Shown here piece after piece: positions 1 through 5,557 of a DNA stretch of 5,961 nucleotides (its first letter is position 1; each line of letters starts with the position of its first letter). A program made the position numbers and the translations under genes. The notes under the pieces were generated by a model that saw nothing but the letters and a program-made list of their open reading frames with translations, had not been told where the DNA came from and did no database searches. This DNA comes from Actinomycetota bacterium (GTDB lineage Bacteria > Actinomycetota > AC-67). The stretch covers positions 1 to 5,961 of the forward strand of contig VAYV01000034.1 in NCBI GenBank assembly GCA_005883175.1, given 5' to 3'.

Positions 1-390
1 CGGCACGCCGAGCAGCTTGTAGTCGGTCGTCCACGGGCTCGTCCCCACGCCGAGCACGAGCCGGCCGTTCGTCAGCACCGCGGTTGAGGTGGCCTGCTTC
101 GCGACGAGCAGCGGGTGCCGGATCGGTAGCTTCAGCACGAACGTGGTGAAGCGGAGCCGTTCGGTCACCGCGCCCAGCGCGGGTATCAGCGAGAAGGGCT
201 CCAGGAACGGCTTGTCCTCGAGGAACTCGCGCGTGCCGTCGGGGTTGTACGGGTATGTGTCGTCGGATTCCTTCGGGTACGCGAGCGAGTCGGGCACGAC
301 GAACGAGTCGTAGCCTGCCTCCTCGGCCGCGCGCGCCAGCGGCGCGTAGAACGAAGGATCCGTCATCGACTCCGCGAACGAGAACCGCAT
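1..390 (-). CDS. LLM-class (luciferase-like) F420-dependent oxidoreductase, N-terminal part
   Basis: This reading frame starts at an ATG at 390 and stays open for 130 codons to the left edge, so the C-terminal part is outside the window. The visible part fits the start of a luciferase-like TIM barrel. It opens with a first strand MRFSFAES, followed by a helix ending AEEAGYDSFVVPDS. The core then shows LRFTTFVLKLPIRHPLLVAKQ and GRLVLGVGTSPW, matching the family's pattern of a strand, then R-H/N-P-hh-AKQ, then GRLxLGVGxGW. The segment ends TTDYKLLGVP. Most actinobacterial relatives use coenzyme F420, and some use FMN; the cofactor here is inferred. The substrate is unknown. The gene begins only 2 bases after the SRPBCC stop codon, with a poor Shine-Dalgarno, so it is probably translated by coupling from that gene. 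Confidence 0.9.
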   Translation of the reverse strand, partial: MRFSFAESMTDPSFYAPLARAAEEAGYDSFVVPDSLAYPKESDDTYPYNPDGTREFLEDKPFLEPFSLIPALGAVTERLRFTTFVLKLPIRHPLLVAKQATSTAVLTNGRLVLGVGTSPWTTDYKLLGVP

Positions 391-392
391 CG

Positions 393-884
393 CTACGTCC
401 GTCCGGCGGCCACGAGCTGCTCGCTCAGGTTCCGCATGGCTTTGGCGAAGAGCTTGCCCATGAGCGGCCCGGCGACCGGCAGGCCCGCGATGAACAGCGC
501 GCGCGGGTCGATCGTAAAGGTCCAGCGCACGACGCTGCCCTCACCCTTCGGCTGGATGACCCAGTCCTCGACGAGCGCGCGCGCGATCGGCGCCGAGCAC
601 TCGTCGACGCGGTACGCCCAGCGGGTCGGCGGCTCCCACGCGAGGACCGTCTCCTTGTACGTGGTGCCCGCCATCGAGACCTCGCGGATCGATCCGACAC
701 CGGGCGGTCCCGGGCCGTGATATCGAGCATCCTTCGATAGGCCGGGGAACCACGACCACGTCGATGGATCGGCGCTGATCGCTTCGAAGACCGCCTCCGG
801 CGTCGCGGCGACCGGCTCCTCGAAGTCCCAGCGCTTGGGCGCGCGCTCCAGGAACGCGAGGTCTTCCGCACGCAGCTTGTTCAT
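393..884 (-). CDS. SRPBCC (START-like) family protein
   Basis: This 163-residue protein fits the SRPBCC/polyketide-cyclase fold. It has an N-terminal strand (about 18-25), then the usual helix with PEAVFEAISADPSTWSWFPG (about 29-48). A G-x-G-S-x-R-E-V strand pair follows near 62-70, then Y-K-E-T-V-L-A-W-E-P-P-x-R-W-A-Y (about 76-91), and later strands around VEDWVIQPKGEGSVVRWTFTID. It closes with a long amphipathic C-terminal helix. Such proteins form a hydrophobic cavity and act as cyclases, dehydrases or lipid and aromatic-compound carriers; no catalytic residue identifies a reaction here. There is no signal peptide, so it should be cytoplasmic. The ATG is preceded by AAAGGA at 894-889. It sits 10 bases after the dehydrogenase and 2 bases before the LLM gene, so it may serve the same substrate. 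Family is secure, function unknown. Confidence 0.88.
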   Translation of the reverse strand: MNKLRAEDLAFLERAPKRWDFEEPVAATPEAVFEAISADPSTWSWFPGLSKDARYHGPGPPGVGSIREVSMAGTTYKETVLAWEPPTRWAYRVDECSAPIARALVEDWVIQPKGEGSVVRWTFTIDPRALFIAGLPVAGPLMGKLFAKAMRNLSEQLVAAGRT

Positions 885-894
885 GGAGTCCTTT

Positions 895-1740
895 CTAGTA
901 ACCGGCTGCGAGATCGACGAGACCGTGCAGGTGTTCGCCGCTGTCGTATCGACGCAGGTTCTCGGCGAACATCTCGATGGTCCTGCGCATCGTGTCGGGC
1001 GAGCTCCACGAGATGTGCGGCGTGAGCCTGACGCGTGGGTGGGAGTAGAGCGGATGGCCGGCCGGCAACGGCTCCGGGTCTGTCACATCGAGATTCGCGC
1101 GCGCCACCGTTCCGTCGTCCAGAGCAGCCAGGAGTGCGTCCTGATCGACGATCGAGCCGCGCGAAACGTTAGCGAGATTGACACCCGGCTTCATGTCGGC
1201 GAAAGCCGCCTTGCCCAGCACGTGATGCGTGTCCTTCGTTGCAGGCGATGTCCTCTGGGTTCTGCGCAATGCCACCACGCGCGCCCCGAAGGCAAGCGCG
1301 AGCTGCGCGACTTCGGTTCCGATCGCACCCAGGCCGAGGATGCCGACCGTCTTGCCGCGCAAGCTGCCGAGGCGCGCGACGTTCCACTGTGCGGGCGGCT
1401 CGGTTATCCACCGTTCGGGCAGCTGCTTCTCGAACGCGAGCATCCCCGCCAGCACGAACTCAGCGATCGCCGGCGCTGCGGCGCCGCGGGACGAGGTGAG
1501 CACGCGATCCCCGACGGAATCGAGGGGGAACCCGTCCACTCCCGCGCCGAGCACGTGGATCCACTTGATGGCCGGTGTCAGCTTCCGCACGAGCGCGTCG
1601 TGGTCGGTCGGCAACGCGACGAGCACGTCGCTCGAGCCGTGATCCGTGAACGCCACGCCGGGCACCAGCCGCTCGAGCAAGGGCACCATCTGATCGCGGA
1701 ACCGGCCGAGGTGCGTGAGCACCATGCGCGCGTCAGGCAT
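895..1740 (-). CDS. D-isomer-specific 2-hydroxyacid dehydrogenase with an internal gap
   Basis: The family interconverts 2-hydroxy and 2-oxo acids with NAD(P)H. The N-terminal substrate domain includes IKWIHVLGAGVDGFP (58-72) and APAIAEFVLAGMLAF (89-103). The nucleotide domain begins with GILGLGAIG (133-141), which carries the GxGxxG loop. Expected catalytic residues are all visible: Arg194 in NVSRGSIVD, Glu223 in DPEPLP and His242 in TPHISWSS. At 281 residues the protein is shorter than the usual 310-330. The loss maps to residues 160-168, where the text runs from RRTQRTS straight into PATKDTHHVLG. The helix and strand that normally precede the LPxT loop are absent (about 25 residues). The reading frame is intact, so this is an in-frame loss or a sequence artefact. 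The ATG overlaps the OFOR beta stop by 8 bases (ATGCCTGA), which implies translational coupling. Substrate is unknown, plausibly linked to the OFOR's 2-oxoacid. Confidence 0.88.
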   Translation of the reverse strand: MPDARMVLTHLGRFRDQMVPLLERLVPGVAFTDHGSSDVLVALPTDHDALVRKLTPAIKWIHVLGAGVDGFPLDSVGDRVLTSSRGAAAPAIAEFVLAGMLAFEKQLPERWITEPPAQWNVARLGSLRGKTVGILGLGAIGTEVAQLALAFGARVVALRRTQRTSPATKDTHHVLGKAAFADMKPGVNLANVSRGSIVDQDALLAALDDGTVARANLDVTDPEPLPAGHPLYSHPRVRLTPHISWSSPDTMRRTIEMFAENLRRYDSGEHLHGLVDLAAGY

Positions 1741-2542
1741 CGGCGCGCGCGACGTCTTTCAAGACGCCGATCTGATGCACGGCGGCGAGGTTGTCCGCGA
1801 GGTACTCGGGCGCCTCCGTCGTATCGATGAACCAGCCGGTCGGGCACATCGTCAGCACTTCGACGAACGAGAACCCGCGGCCGGCGATCTGGCTTTCGAA
1901 CGCGGCCGTGATCATCTGCTTCGTCAGCGCGACGTTGTGTGCGTTGTTCACGGCGCCGCGCGCGACGTATGCAGATCCGTCGATGCCGGCCAGCATGTTC
2001 GCCAGCAGGATCGGATGGCCGTGGTCTTCGGCGTTCCGCCCCTCGAGCGTGTTCTTCGTCCGCTGCCCGATGACCGTTGTGGCCGTCATGTGCCCCCCGG
2101 TCTCACCGAAGACGCCGTTGTTCAGCATGATGCACGTGACGTTCTCTCCGCGAGCAGCCGTGTGGATCACCTCTTGTAGTCCCTCGTTCACCATGTCCCC
2201 GTCGCCCTGGACGGTGAAGACGAACGCGGCGGGCTTCGCCCGCTTCACGCCCGTCGCGAGTGAGGGCGCGCGCCCGTGCAACGCTTGCAGCACCTCCACG
2301 TCCAGGTTGTTCGAGAACGCGGTGTAGCAACCGATGCCGAAGACCCCGATCGTCCGTTGCACGACGCCGAGCTCCGCCACGGCCTCCAGCGCAGCGCGCA
2401 TCGCGACCGGCTCGCCGCAGCCGGGACAAAGGTGGTGCGTGCCGACGTCGATCAGGTCCGGCGTGAAGTCGCGGACCAGCGTGGCCGGCTGCTCCGGCGG
2501 CCGGTCGGTGGGGACGACGTTGCGACCCTCGTGCTCGGTCAT
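1733..2542 (-). CDS. 2-oxoacid:ferredoxin oxidoreductase, beta (TPP-binding) subunit
   Basis: This 269-residue protein is the thiamine-diphosphate subunit of an OFOR, which oxidises a 2-oxoacid plus CoA to acyl-CoA and CO2 and passes electrons through Fe-S clusters to ferredoxin. The cluster-binding motif HLCPGCGEP gives Cys39 and Cys42. Cys72 (FGIGCY) and Cys233 (TMCPTGW) sit where the other two ligands of the [4Fe-4S] cluster are expected. The TPP/Mg motif is GDGDMVNEG (113-121) with the paired Asn141-Asn142 about 28 residues on. The segment TGGHMTATTVIGQRTKNT (148-165) resembles the substrate loop of 2-oxoglutarate and branched-chain oxoacid types. I cannot decide between Kor-like and Vor-like substrates. 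The ATG overlaps the alpha stop by 4 bases (ATGA) and has a strong GGAGGTG 8 bases upstream, inside alpha codons. Confidence 0.93.
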   Translation of the reverse strand: MTEHEGRNVVPTDRPPEQPATLVRDFTPDLIDVGTHHLCPGCGEPVAMRAALEAVAELGVVQRTIGVFGIGCYTAFSNNLDVEVLQALHGRAPSLATGVKRAKPAAFVFTVQGDGDMVNEGLQEVIHTAARGENVTCIMLNNGVFGETGGHMTATTVIGQRTKNTLEGRNAEDHGHPILLANMLAGIDGSAYVARGAVNNAHNVALTKQMITAAFESQIAGRGFSFVEVLTMCPTGWFIDTTEAPEYLADNLAAVHQIGVLKDVARADA

Positions 2543-3609
2543 CTCGCGAACACCTCCTCGATGCGCGCGCGCAAGACCGCCACGTCGAGGTCCGGTGCGA
2601 TCCCGAACCCCGAGCTGTCGAGGCTGAGGCCGCCGATGAAGTGGACGGGCGCCCGACCGAGCACGCTCAGGCGGACGTCGTCGATCATCTGCCCCTGGTT
2701 GTTCTCGTACACGGCGACGGCGCGCGCGTCCGCGCAGGCGCGGGCGACCGCCTCCCCGGGGAACGGGTAGAGGGTGACCGGCCGCACGTACCCGACCGGA
2801 ACGCCGTCGGCACGCAAGGAGCGCACGGCTGCTCGAACGTAGCGGCCCGGCGTGCCGAACGCGACGACCACGACTTCGGCGCCGTCGGTGTGCTCCGCTT
2901 CGACGATCGGCTTCACACCGGCCGTCATCTCGGTGGTCGCGGCGGCGCAGCTCGCGTAGTGGTCGGCGAGGTTGTAGCCGGCTTGGTTCTTGCGCTTGAA
3001 CGCGCCGAGCGGCGACACGAGCTTCGCGCTACCGGTCCCTCCGGAGCTTCCGTTCAAGGCCCAGCTCACGTCGCGTTCACCAGCTTCGACCTCCGTGATG
3101 TCCACGGACGTGGCCGTATGCGCAAGGTAGTAGTCGCCGAAGACGAGCACCGGGTTGCGCCAGCGGAACGTGAGCTCGAATGCGTAGCGGACGAGACCGA
3201 CGGCTTCGGCGACGTCTGCCGGCGCAAGCACGATGTGGCGGTAGTCCCCGTGCCCGCCGCCGCGCGTCGCTTGGAAGTAGTCGCCTTGCGCGCGCGCCAT
3301 GTTCAGCACGACGAGCGGCAAACGCGCGAGCGTGATCTCCGCCAGCGACTCCTGCATCAAAGAGAGGCCTTGCCCGGTCGAGCCGGTCGCGGCAGGCGTG
3401 CCGGTCGCGGCCGCGCCCCACGCCATCCCGATCGCTTCGAGCTCGCTCTCGGCGTTCATGCACACGCCGCCGGCTTCGGGCAGCAGACGCGCCATGTGCT
3501 CGAGGACCTCCGTGAACGGCGTCATCGGATACCCGGCGAAGAATCGGCAGCCTGCGCCGACCATCGCCTCCGCGATCGCTTCGGACCCTTCGAGCAGTCT
3601 CATGCTCAT
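2539..3609 (-). CDS. 2-oxoacid:ferredoxin oxidoreductase, alpha subunit
   Basis: This 356-residue subunit supplies the pyrimidine-binding and transketolase C-terminal-like domains that complete the active site with beta. Visible landmarks are YPMTPFTEVLEHM (27-39), the ESELEAIGMAWGAAATG helix (54-70), and the STGQGLSLMQESLAE loop (77-91). Also present are RNPVLVFGDYYLAH (151-164), then the C-terminal domain with VVVVAFGTPGRYVRAA (246-261), VGYVRPVTLYPFP (272-284) and ENNQGQMIDDVRLS (302-315). All fit the family at normal length. The start is set at the ATG at 3609, which overlaps the delta stop by 4 bases (ATGA). The same frame stays open upstream to 3900, but that part reads across the ferredoxin gene and is low-complexity Arg-rich translation, so it is not coding. 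A second ATG at 3603 is a less likely start. Confidence 0.93.
   Translation of the reverse strand: MSMRLLEGSEAIAEAMVGAGCRFFAGYPMTPFTEVLEHMARLLPEAGGVCMNAESELEAIGMAWGAAATGTPAATGSTGQGLSLMQESLAEITLARLPLVVLNMARAQGDYFQATRGGGHGDYRHIVLAPADVAEAVGLVRYAFELTFRWRNPVLVFGDYYLAHTATSVDITEVEAGERDVSWALNGSSGGTGSAKLVSPLGAFKRKNQAGYNLADHYASCAAATTEMTAGVKPIVEAEHTDGAEVVVVAFGTPGRYVRAAVRSLRADGVPVGYVRPVTLYPFPGEAVARACADARAVAVYENNQGQMIDDVRLSVLGRAPVHFIGGLSLDSSGFGIAPDLDVAVLRARIEEVFAR
2551..2557 (-). promoter_or_regulatory. Shine-Dalgarno of the OFOR beta subunit
   Basis: GGAGGTG on the minus strand, 8 bases upstream of the beta ATG. It is embedded in the codons for Glu-Glu-Val near the alpha C-terminus. It is one of the best Shine-Dalgarno matches in the window, suggesting that beta is also initiated independently rather than only by coupling. 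Confidence 0.7.
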
Positions 3610-3863
3610 TCGTTCACCACCAGCTCGATCGGCTCGTCGTACTTGTAGACCTGGAACACGAAGTCGGGGCAGATCTGAGCGCAGATGCGACAGCCGGTGC
3701 AGCCGGGCGACAGAATGGGAAAGGCGTACCCGCGCGCGTTCAGCTCGTGGCTGGTCATCGTGAGCACGCCGGGAGGGCACGCGTCGATGCAGAGGTCGCA
3801 CCCCTTGCACGCGTCGACGTCGATGACCACGGTCCCTCGAGTCAGGACTCGCTTCTCGCTCAC
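3606..3863 (-). CDS. 2-oxoacid:ferredoxin oxidoreductase, delta subunit (2x[4Fe-4S] ferredoxin)
   Basis: This 85-residue protein is a bacterial-type two-cluster ferredoxin domain. The first cluster motif is Cys19, Cys22, Cys25 and Cys29 followed by Pro (C-KGC-DLC-IDACP). The second is Cys55, Cys58, Cys61 and Cys65 followed by Pro (C-TGC-RIC-AQICP). The two are linked by an ELNARGYAFPIL segment typical of the OFOR delta subunit. Its role is to carry electrons from the TPP-bound intermediate through the complex to free ferredoxin. The start is a GTG at 3863 whose GTGA overlaps the gamma stop by 4 bases; GGAGGTG lies 5 bases upstream. Its own stop overlaps the alpha start by ATGA. All eight cluster ligands are present, so it should be functional. 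Confidence 0.93.
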   Translation of the reverse strand: MSEKRVLTRGTVVIDVDACKGCDLCIDACPPGVLTMTSHELNARGYAFPILSPGCTGCRICAQICPDFVFQVYKYDEPIELVVNE

Positions 3864-4438
3864 GCGCGCACCTCCGCCGGCCAGGCGGCAGCGAGATCAC
3901 GCGGCGCCGTCTCGAAACCCGCGCGGAGTGCGGCGACGTTCACGTCGACGGTCTTCTGACGATAGGAGGGGAGGGACGCCGAGATCCCTTCCGCCAGCGC
4001 GTCGAGAGAAACGAGACCGGTTGCGGCGGCGTACGCGCCCGTGAGCACCATCGAAGCGGCCAGCCGATTGCCTATCCCGTCGGCGATCTCGTTCGCGGCA
4101 ACCTCGACCACGGTGGTGCGGGCAGGGTCCGGCTTGCTCGAGCACACGTCGGTGTTGACGACGACGATGCTTCCGGGGATCAGCTTCGCGAGGATGGGTG
4201 GCGCGAACTGGTCGTGCATCACGATCGCCGACCATGCGTGCCCGACCGTCGGAGGAGCCTCGACCCGCGCATCCGAGACGACGATCGTCGCATCCGTGTT
4301 GCCGCCGCGCATCATGCCGCCGTAGCTGCCGAACATCTGCACGCTCCGGCCTTCCGCGATGGCGGCGGTCGCGATGACGCGCGCGGCGAGCTGAACTCCC
4401 TGCCCTCCGATCCCCGTCAGCAGCAGCTCTCGTTCCAC
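3860..4438 (-). CDS. 2-oxoacid:ferredoxin oxidoreductase, gamma subunit
   Basis: This 192-residue protein matches the OFOR gamma domain, a structural subunit that packs against alpha and beta. It starts with the signature GIGGQGVQLAARVIATAA (9-26). The FGSYGGMMRGGNTDATIVVSD region follows (about 36-56), where the family pattern is SYGxExRGGxSxAxVxxS; the Glu of that pattern is Met here. Further family-like segments are the hydrophobic SIVVVNTDVCSS and ADGIGNRLAASMVLTGAYAAATG. The start is a GTG at 4438, since the frame has an in-frame stop shortly upstream and the family begins near this point. GGAGGT lies only 3 bases upstream of it, a tight but usable spacing. It heads a four-gene block in the order gamma-delta-alpha-beta with a 4-base overlap at each junction, which should keep the subunits in balance. 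Confidence 0.92.
   Translation of the reverse strand: MERELLLTGIGGQGVQLAARVIATAAIAEGRSVQMFGSYGGMMRGGNTDATIVVSDARVEAPPTVGHAWSAIVMHDQFAPPILAKLIPGSIVVVNTDVCSSKPDPARTTVVEVAANEIADGIGNRLAASMVLTGAYAAATGLVSLDALAEGISASLPSYRQKTVDVNVAALRAGFETAPRDLAAAWPAEVRA
3869..3875 (-). promoter_or_regulatory. Shine-Dalgarno of the ferredoxin subunit, supports a GTG start
   Basis: GGAGGTG on the minus strand lies 5 bases upstream of the GTG at 3863, inside the last codons of the gamma gene. Together with the GTGA overlap it decides the GTG as the start of the delta gene, since no ATG is available nearby in that frame. Confidence 0.75.
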
Positions 4439-4441
4439 GCG

Positions 4442-4447
4442 ACCTCC
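4442..4447 (-). promoter_or_regulatory. Shine-Dalgarno of the OFOR gamma subunit, short spacing
   Basis: GGAGGT on the minus strand with only 3 bases before the GTG at 4438. The spacing is shorter than the usual 5-9 bases, but no other start fits because the frame is closed upstream by a TAA. Confidence 0.6.
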
Positions 4448-4478
4448 AGAACAGCGATTTTAATTGGACAGAACAGCG
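4447..4478 (-). repeat. 10-bp direct repeat in front of the OFOR block
   Basis: CGCTGTTCTG on the minus strand occurs twice, at 4478-4469 and 4456-4447, with a 22-base start-to-start distance. The 12 bases between are AT-rich (TCCAATTAAAAT), unlike the rest of this GC-rich window. The upstream copy lies in the last codons of the Gfo/Idh gene; the downstream copy overlaps the gamma Shine-Dalgarno at its last G. Two copies about two helical turns apart could be a regulator site, or a small local duplication. Confidence 0.6.
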
Positions 4479-4486
4479 TTCTCCAA
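4457..4486 (-). promoter_or_regulatory. Possible internal promoter for the OFOR genes
   Basis: On the minus strand TTGGAG (4486-4481) is followed after 18 bases by TAAAAT (4462-4457), which fits a -10 box of the TANNNT kind; the -35 matches only its first three bases. Transcription would start close to the gamma Shine-Dalgarno and give a very short leader. It could let the OFOR block be expressed apart from the upstream ligase and Gfo/Idh genes. The evidence is weak: one decent hexamer in the only AT-rich spot here. Confidence 0.2.
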
Positions 4487-5557
4487 ATCGACGTGCACCC
4501 ACGCGCGCGCGGCCGCGGAGCGCCGGATGGCGTCCAAGACGGCCATCCCGGCCACGCCGTCGGCGAACGTGGCGTGCGGGGGATCGGCCGCGACGGGCCT
4601 TGCCTCGATCAGGTCTCGGAAACGCTCCGCCAGGCGCGTATACAGGGGCATCTCGACACCGAACGAATGCATCCGCTCGTACGCGGTCTCGATCAGGTCG
4701 GGTGGCGGGGCATCGAACGTCGACGGAGCAAGATCCGCCGGCAACCGGATCTCTCGTTCTCCGTGCGCGTCGGCCACGATCACCGTGTCGCCTTCGGCGC
4801 GCGCCGTCCCCTTCGAGCCGATCACGCGCGTCGCGAACAGCGGCATCCCCCAGGCGCCGGCGGTGCTCTGCATGACGCCTTCGACGCCGGACCGGGTGCG
4901 GAAGTGCACCGTGTACGAGTCCTCGGCGGCCGTCGGTCGATCTGCCGCAAGACTCAACCCCGCGCTCACGCCGTCGATCTCGCCGAGCATGATCCGTATC
5001 TGATCGATGACGTGCGGCGCGTGCGCGCCGAGCCAGCCGCCGCCCTGGGCGGAGTCGCCCCACCAGCCCGGCACCTCGCCGGTGGAATCGGCCAGGATCG
5101 GGAGGTGGAGCAGGAACGTTGCGAGCCGAGGCTCGCCGATCGCTCCGTCGTGGACGACGCGGTTCAGCAGTGCTTGTCCAGCTGCCCACCGGAACTCTGC
5201 GCCGAGCAGGTGAACGATGCCGGCCTGCTCGGCCGCGTGCAGCATCACGCGCGCCTCCGTCGCGTCGCGCGCGAACGGCTTCTCCACGAGGACGTGCTTC
5301 CCGGCCCTGATCGCCTGCAACGCGAGGCCGGCGTGCGTGTGTGGCGGCGTCGCGATCGTGAAGGCGTCGGCACCGGGCAGCCCGAGCGCGTCGTCGAGCG
5401 ACGTGAACGCGTTCGGGATGTCGAATCGCGTTGCGCGCGCGGCCGTCTTGTCGGGGTCGCGGCCGACGAGGCCGACCACGTCGAAGCCCGCTACGCGCAG
5501 CGCCCGCACGTGCGTCAGGCACCCGAATCCGGTTCCCACGACGACCGCGCCGGTCAT
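4460..5557 (-). CDS. Gfo/Idh/MocA-family NAD(P)-dependent oxidoreductase
   Basis: This 365-residue protein has normal length for the family, which oxidises or reduces hydroxyl/keto groups of sugars, inositols and related compounds. The N-terminal Rossmann fold shows VVVGTGFGCLTH (Gly8, Gly10, Gly12), then ATPPHTHAGLALQAI (69-83) and the hallmark GKHVLVEKPFA (86-96) with catalytic Lys93. The C-terminal domain has GGGWLGAHAPHVIDQIRIMLG (172-192), which aligns with the family motif GGGxLxDxGxHxxD. His182 and Asp185 are present, but the first Asp of that motif, a catalytic residue in inositol dehydrogenase, is Ala178. The ATG overlaps the ligase stop by ATGA, with GGAG 8 bases upstream. A 21-base gap separates it from the OFOR block. 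The substrate is unknown; activity on a CoA-linked or sugar-like intermediate is only a guess. Confidence 0.92.
   Translation of the reverse strand: MTGAVVVGTGFGCLTHVRALRVAGFDVVGLVGRDPDKTAARATRFDIPNAFTSLDDALGLPGADAFTIATPPHTHAGLALQAIRAGKHVLVEKPFARDATEARVMLHAAEQAGIVHLLGAEFRWAAGQALLNRVVHDGAIGEPRLATFLLHLPILADSTGEVPGWWGDSAQGGGWLGAHAPHVIDQIRIMLGEIDGVSAGLSLAADRPTAAEDSYTVHFRTRSGVEGVMQSTAGAWGMPLFATRVIGSKGTARAEGDTVIVADAHGEREIRLPADLAPSTFDAPPPDLIETAYERMHSFGVEMPLYTRLAERFRDLIEARPVAADPPHATFADGVAGMAVLDAIRRSAAARAWVHVDLENAVLSN
4470..4482. repeat. Small inverted repeat at the Gfo/Idh 3' end
   Basis: AGAAC and GTTCT form 5-bp arms around a 3-base centre (AGC). It overlaps the upstream copy of the direct repeat and lies between the putative -35 and -10 boxes, a natural place for an operator. 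It resembles the GAAC-GTTC half-sites of Gram-positive LexA boxes, but those have a 4-base spacer. It is within coding sequence, so chance is quite possible. Confidence 0.25.

Noticed and set aside
885..894. Terminator or promoter between the dehydrogenase and the SRPBCC gene
   Set aside because: The gap is only 10 bases, mostly occupied by the Shine-Dalgarno AAAGGA, and no hairpin is visible.
835..1830. Plus-strand open frame of 331 codons opposite the 2-hydroxyacid dehydrogenase
   Set aside because: It covers a gene with clear catalytic motifs on the other strand and encodes an Arg-rich sequence without a domain.
2641..3648. Plus-strand open frame of 335 codons opposite the OFOR alpha gene
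   Set aside because: It is antisense to a strongly conserved subunit and its translation has no motif; composition looks like a GC-rich shadow.
3610..3900. N-terminal extension of the OFOR alpha frame upstream of 3609
   Set aside because: It reads out of frame through the ferredoxin gene with low-complexity text; the ATGA overlap and the family's usual N-terminus support 3609.
4470..4482. LexA (SOS) box
   Set aside because: The half-sites GAAC and GTTC are separated by 3 bases, not the 4 of the Gram-positive consensus, and the flanks do not match.
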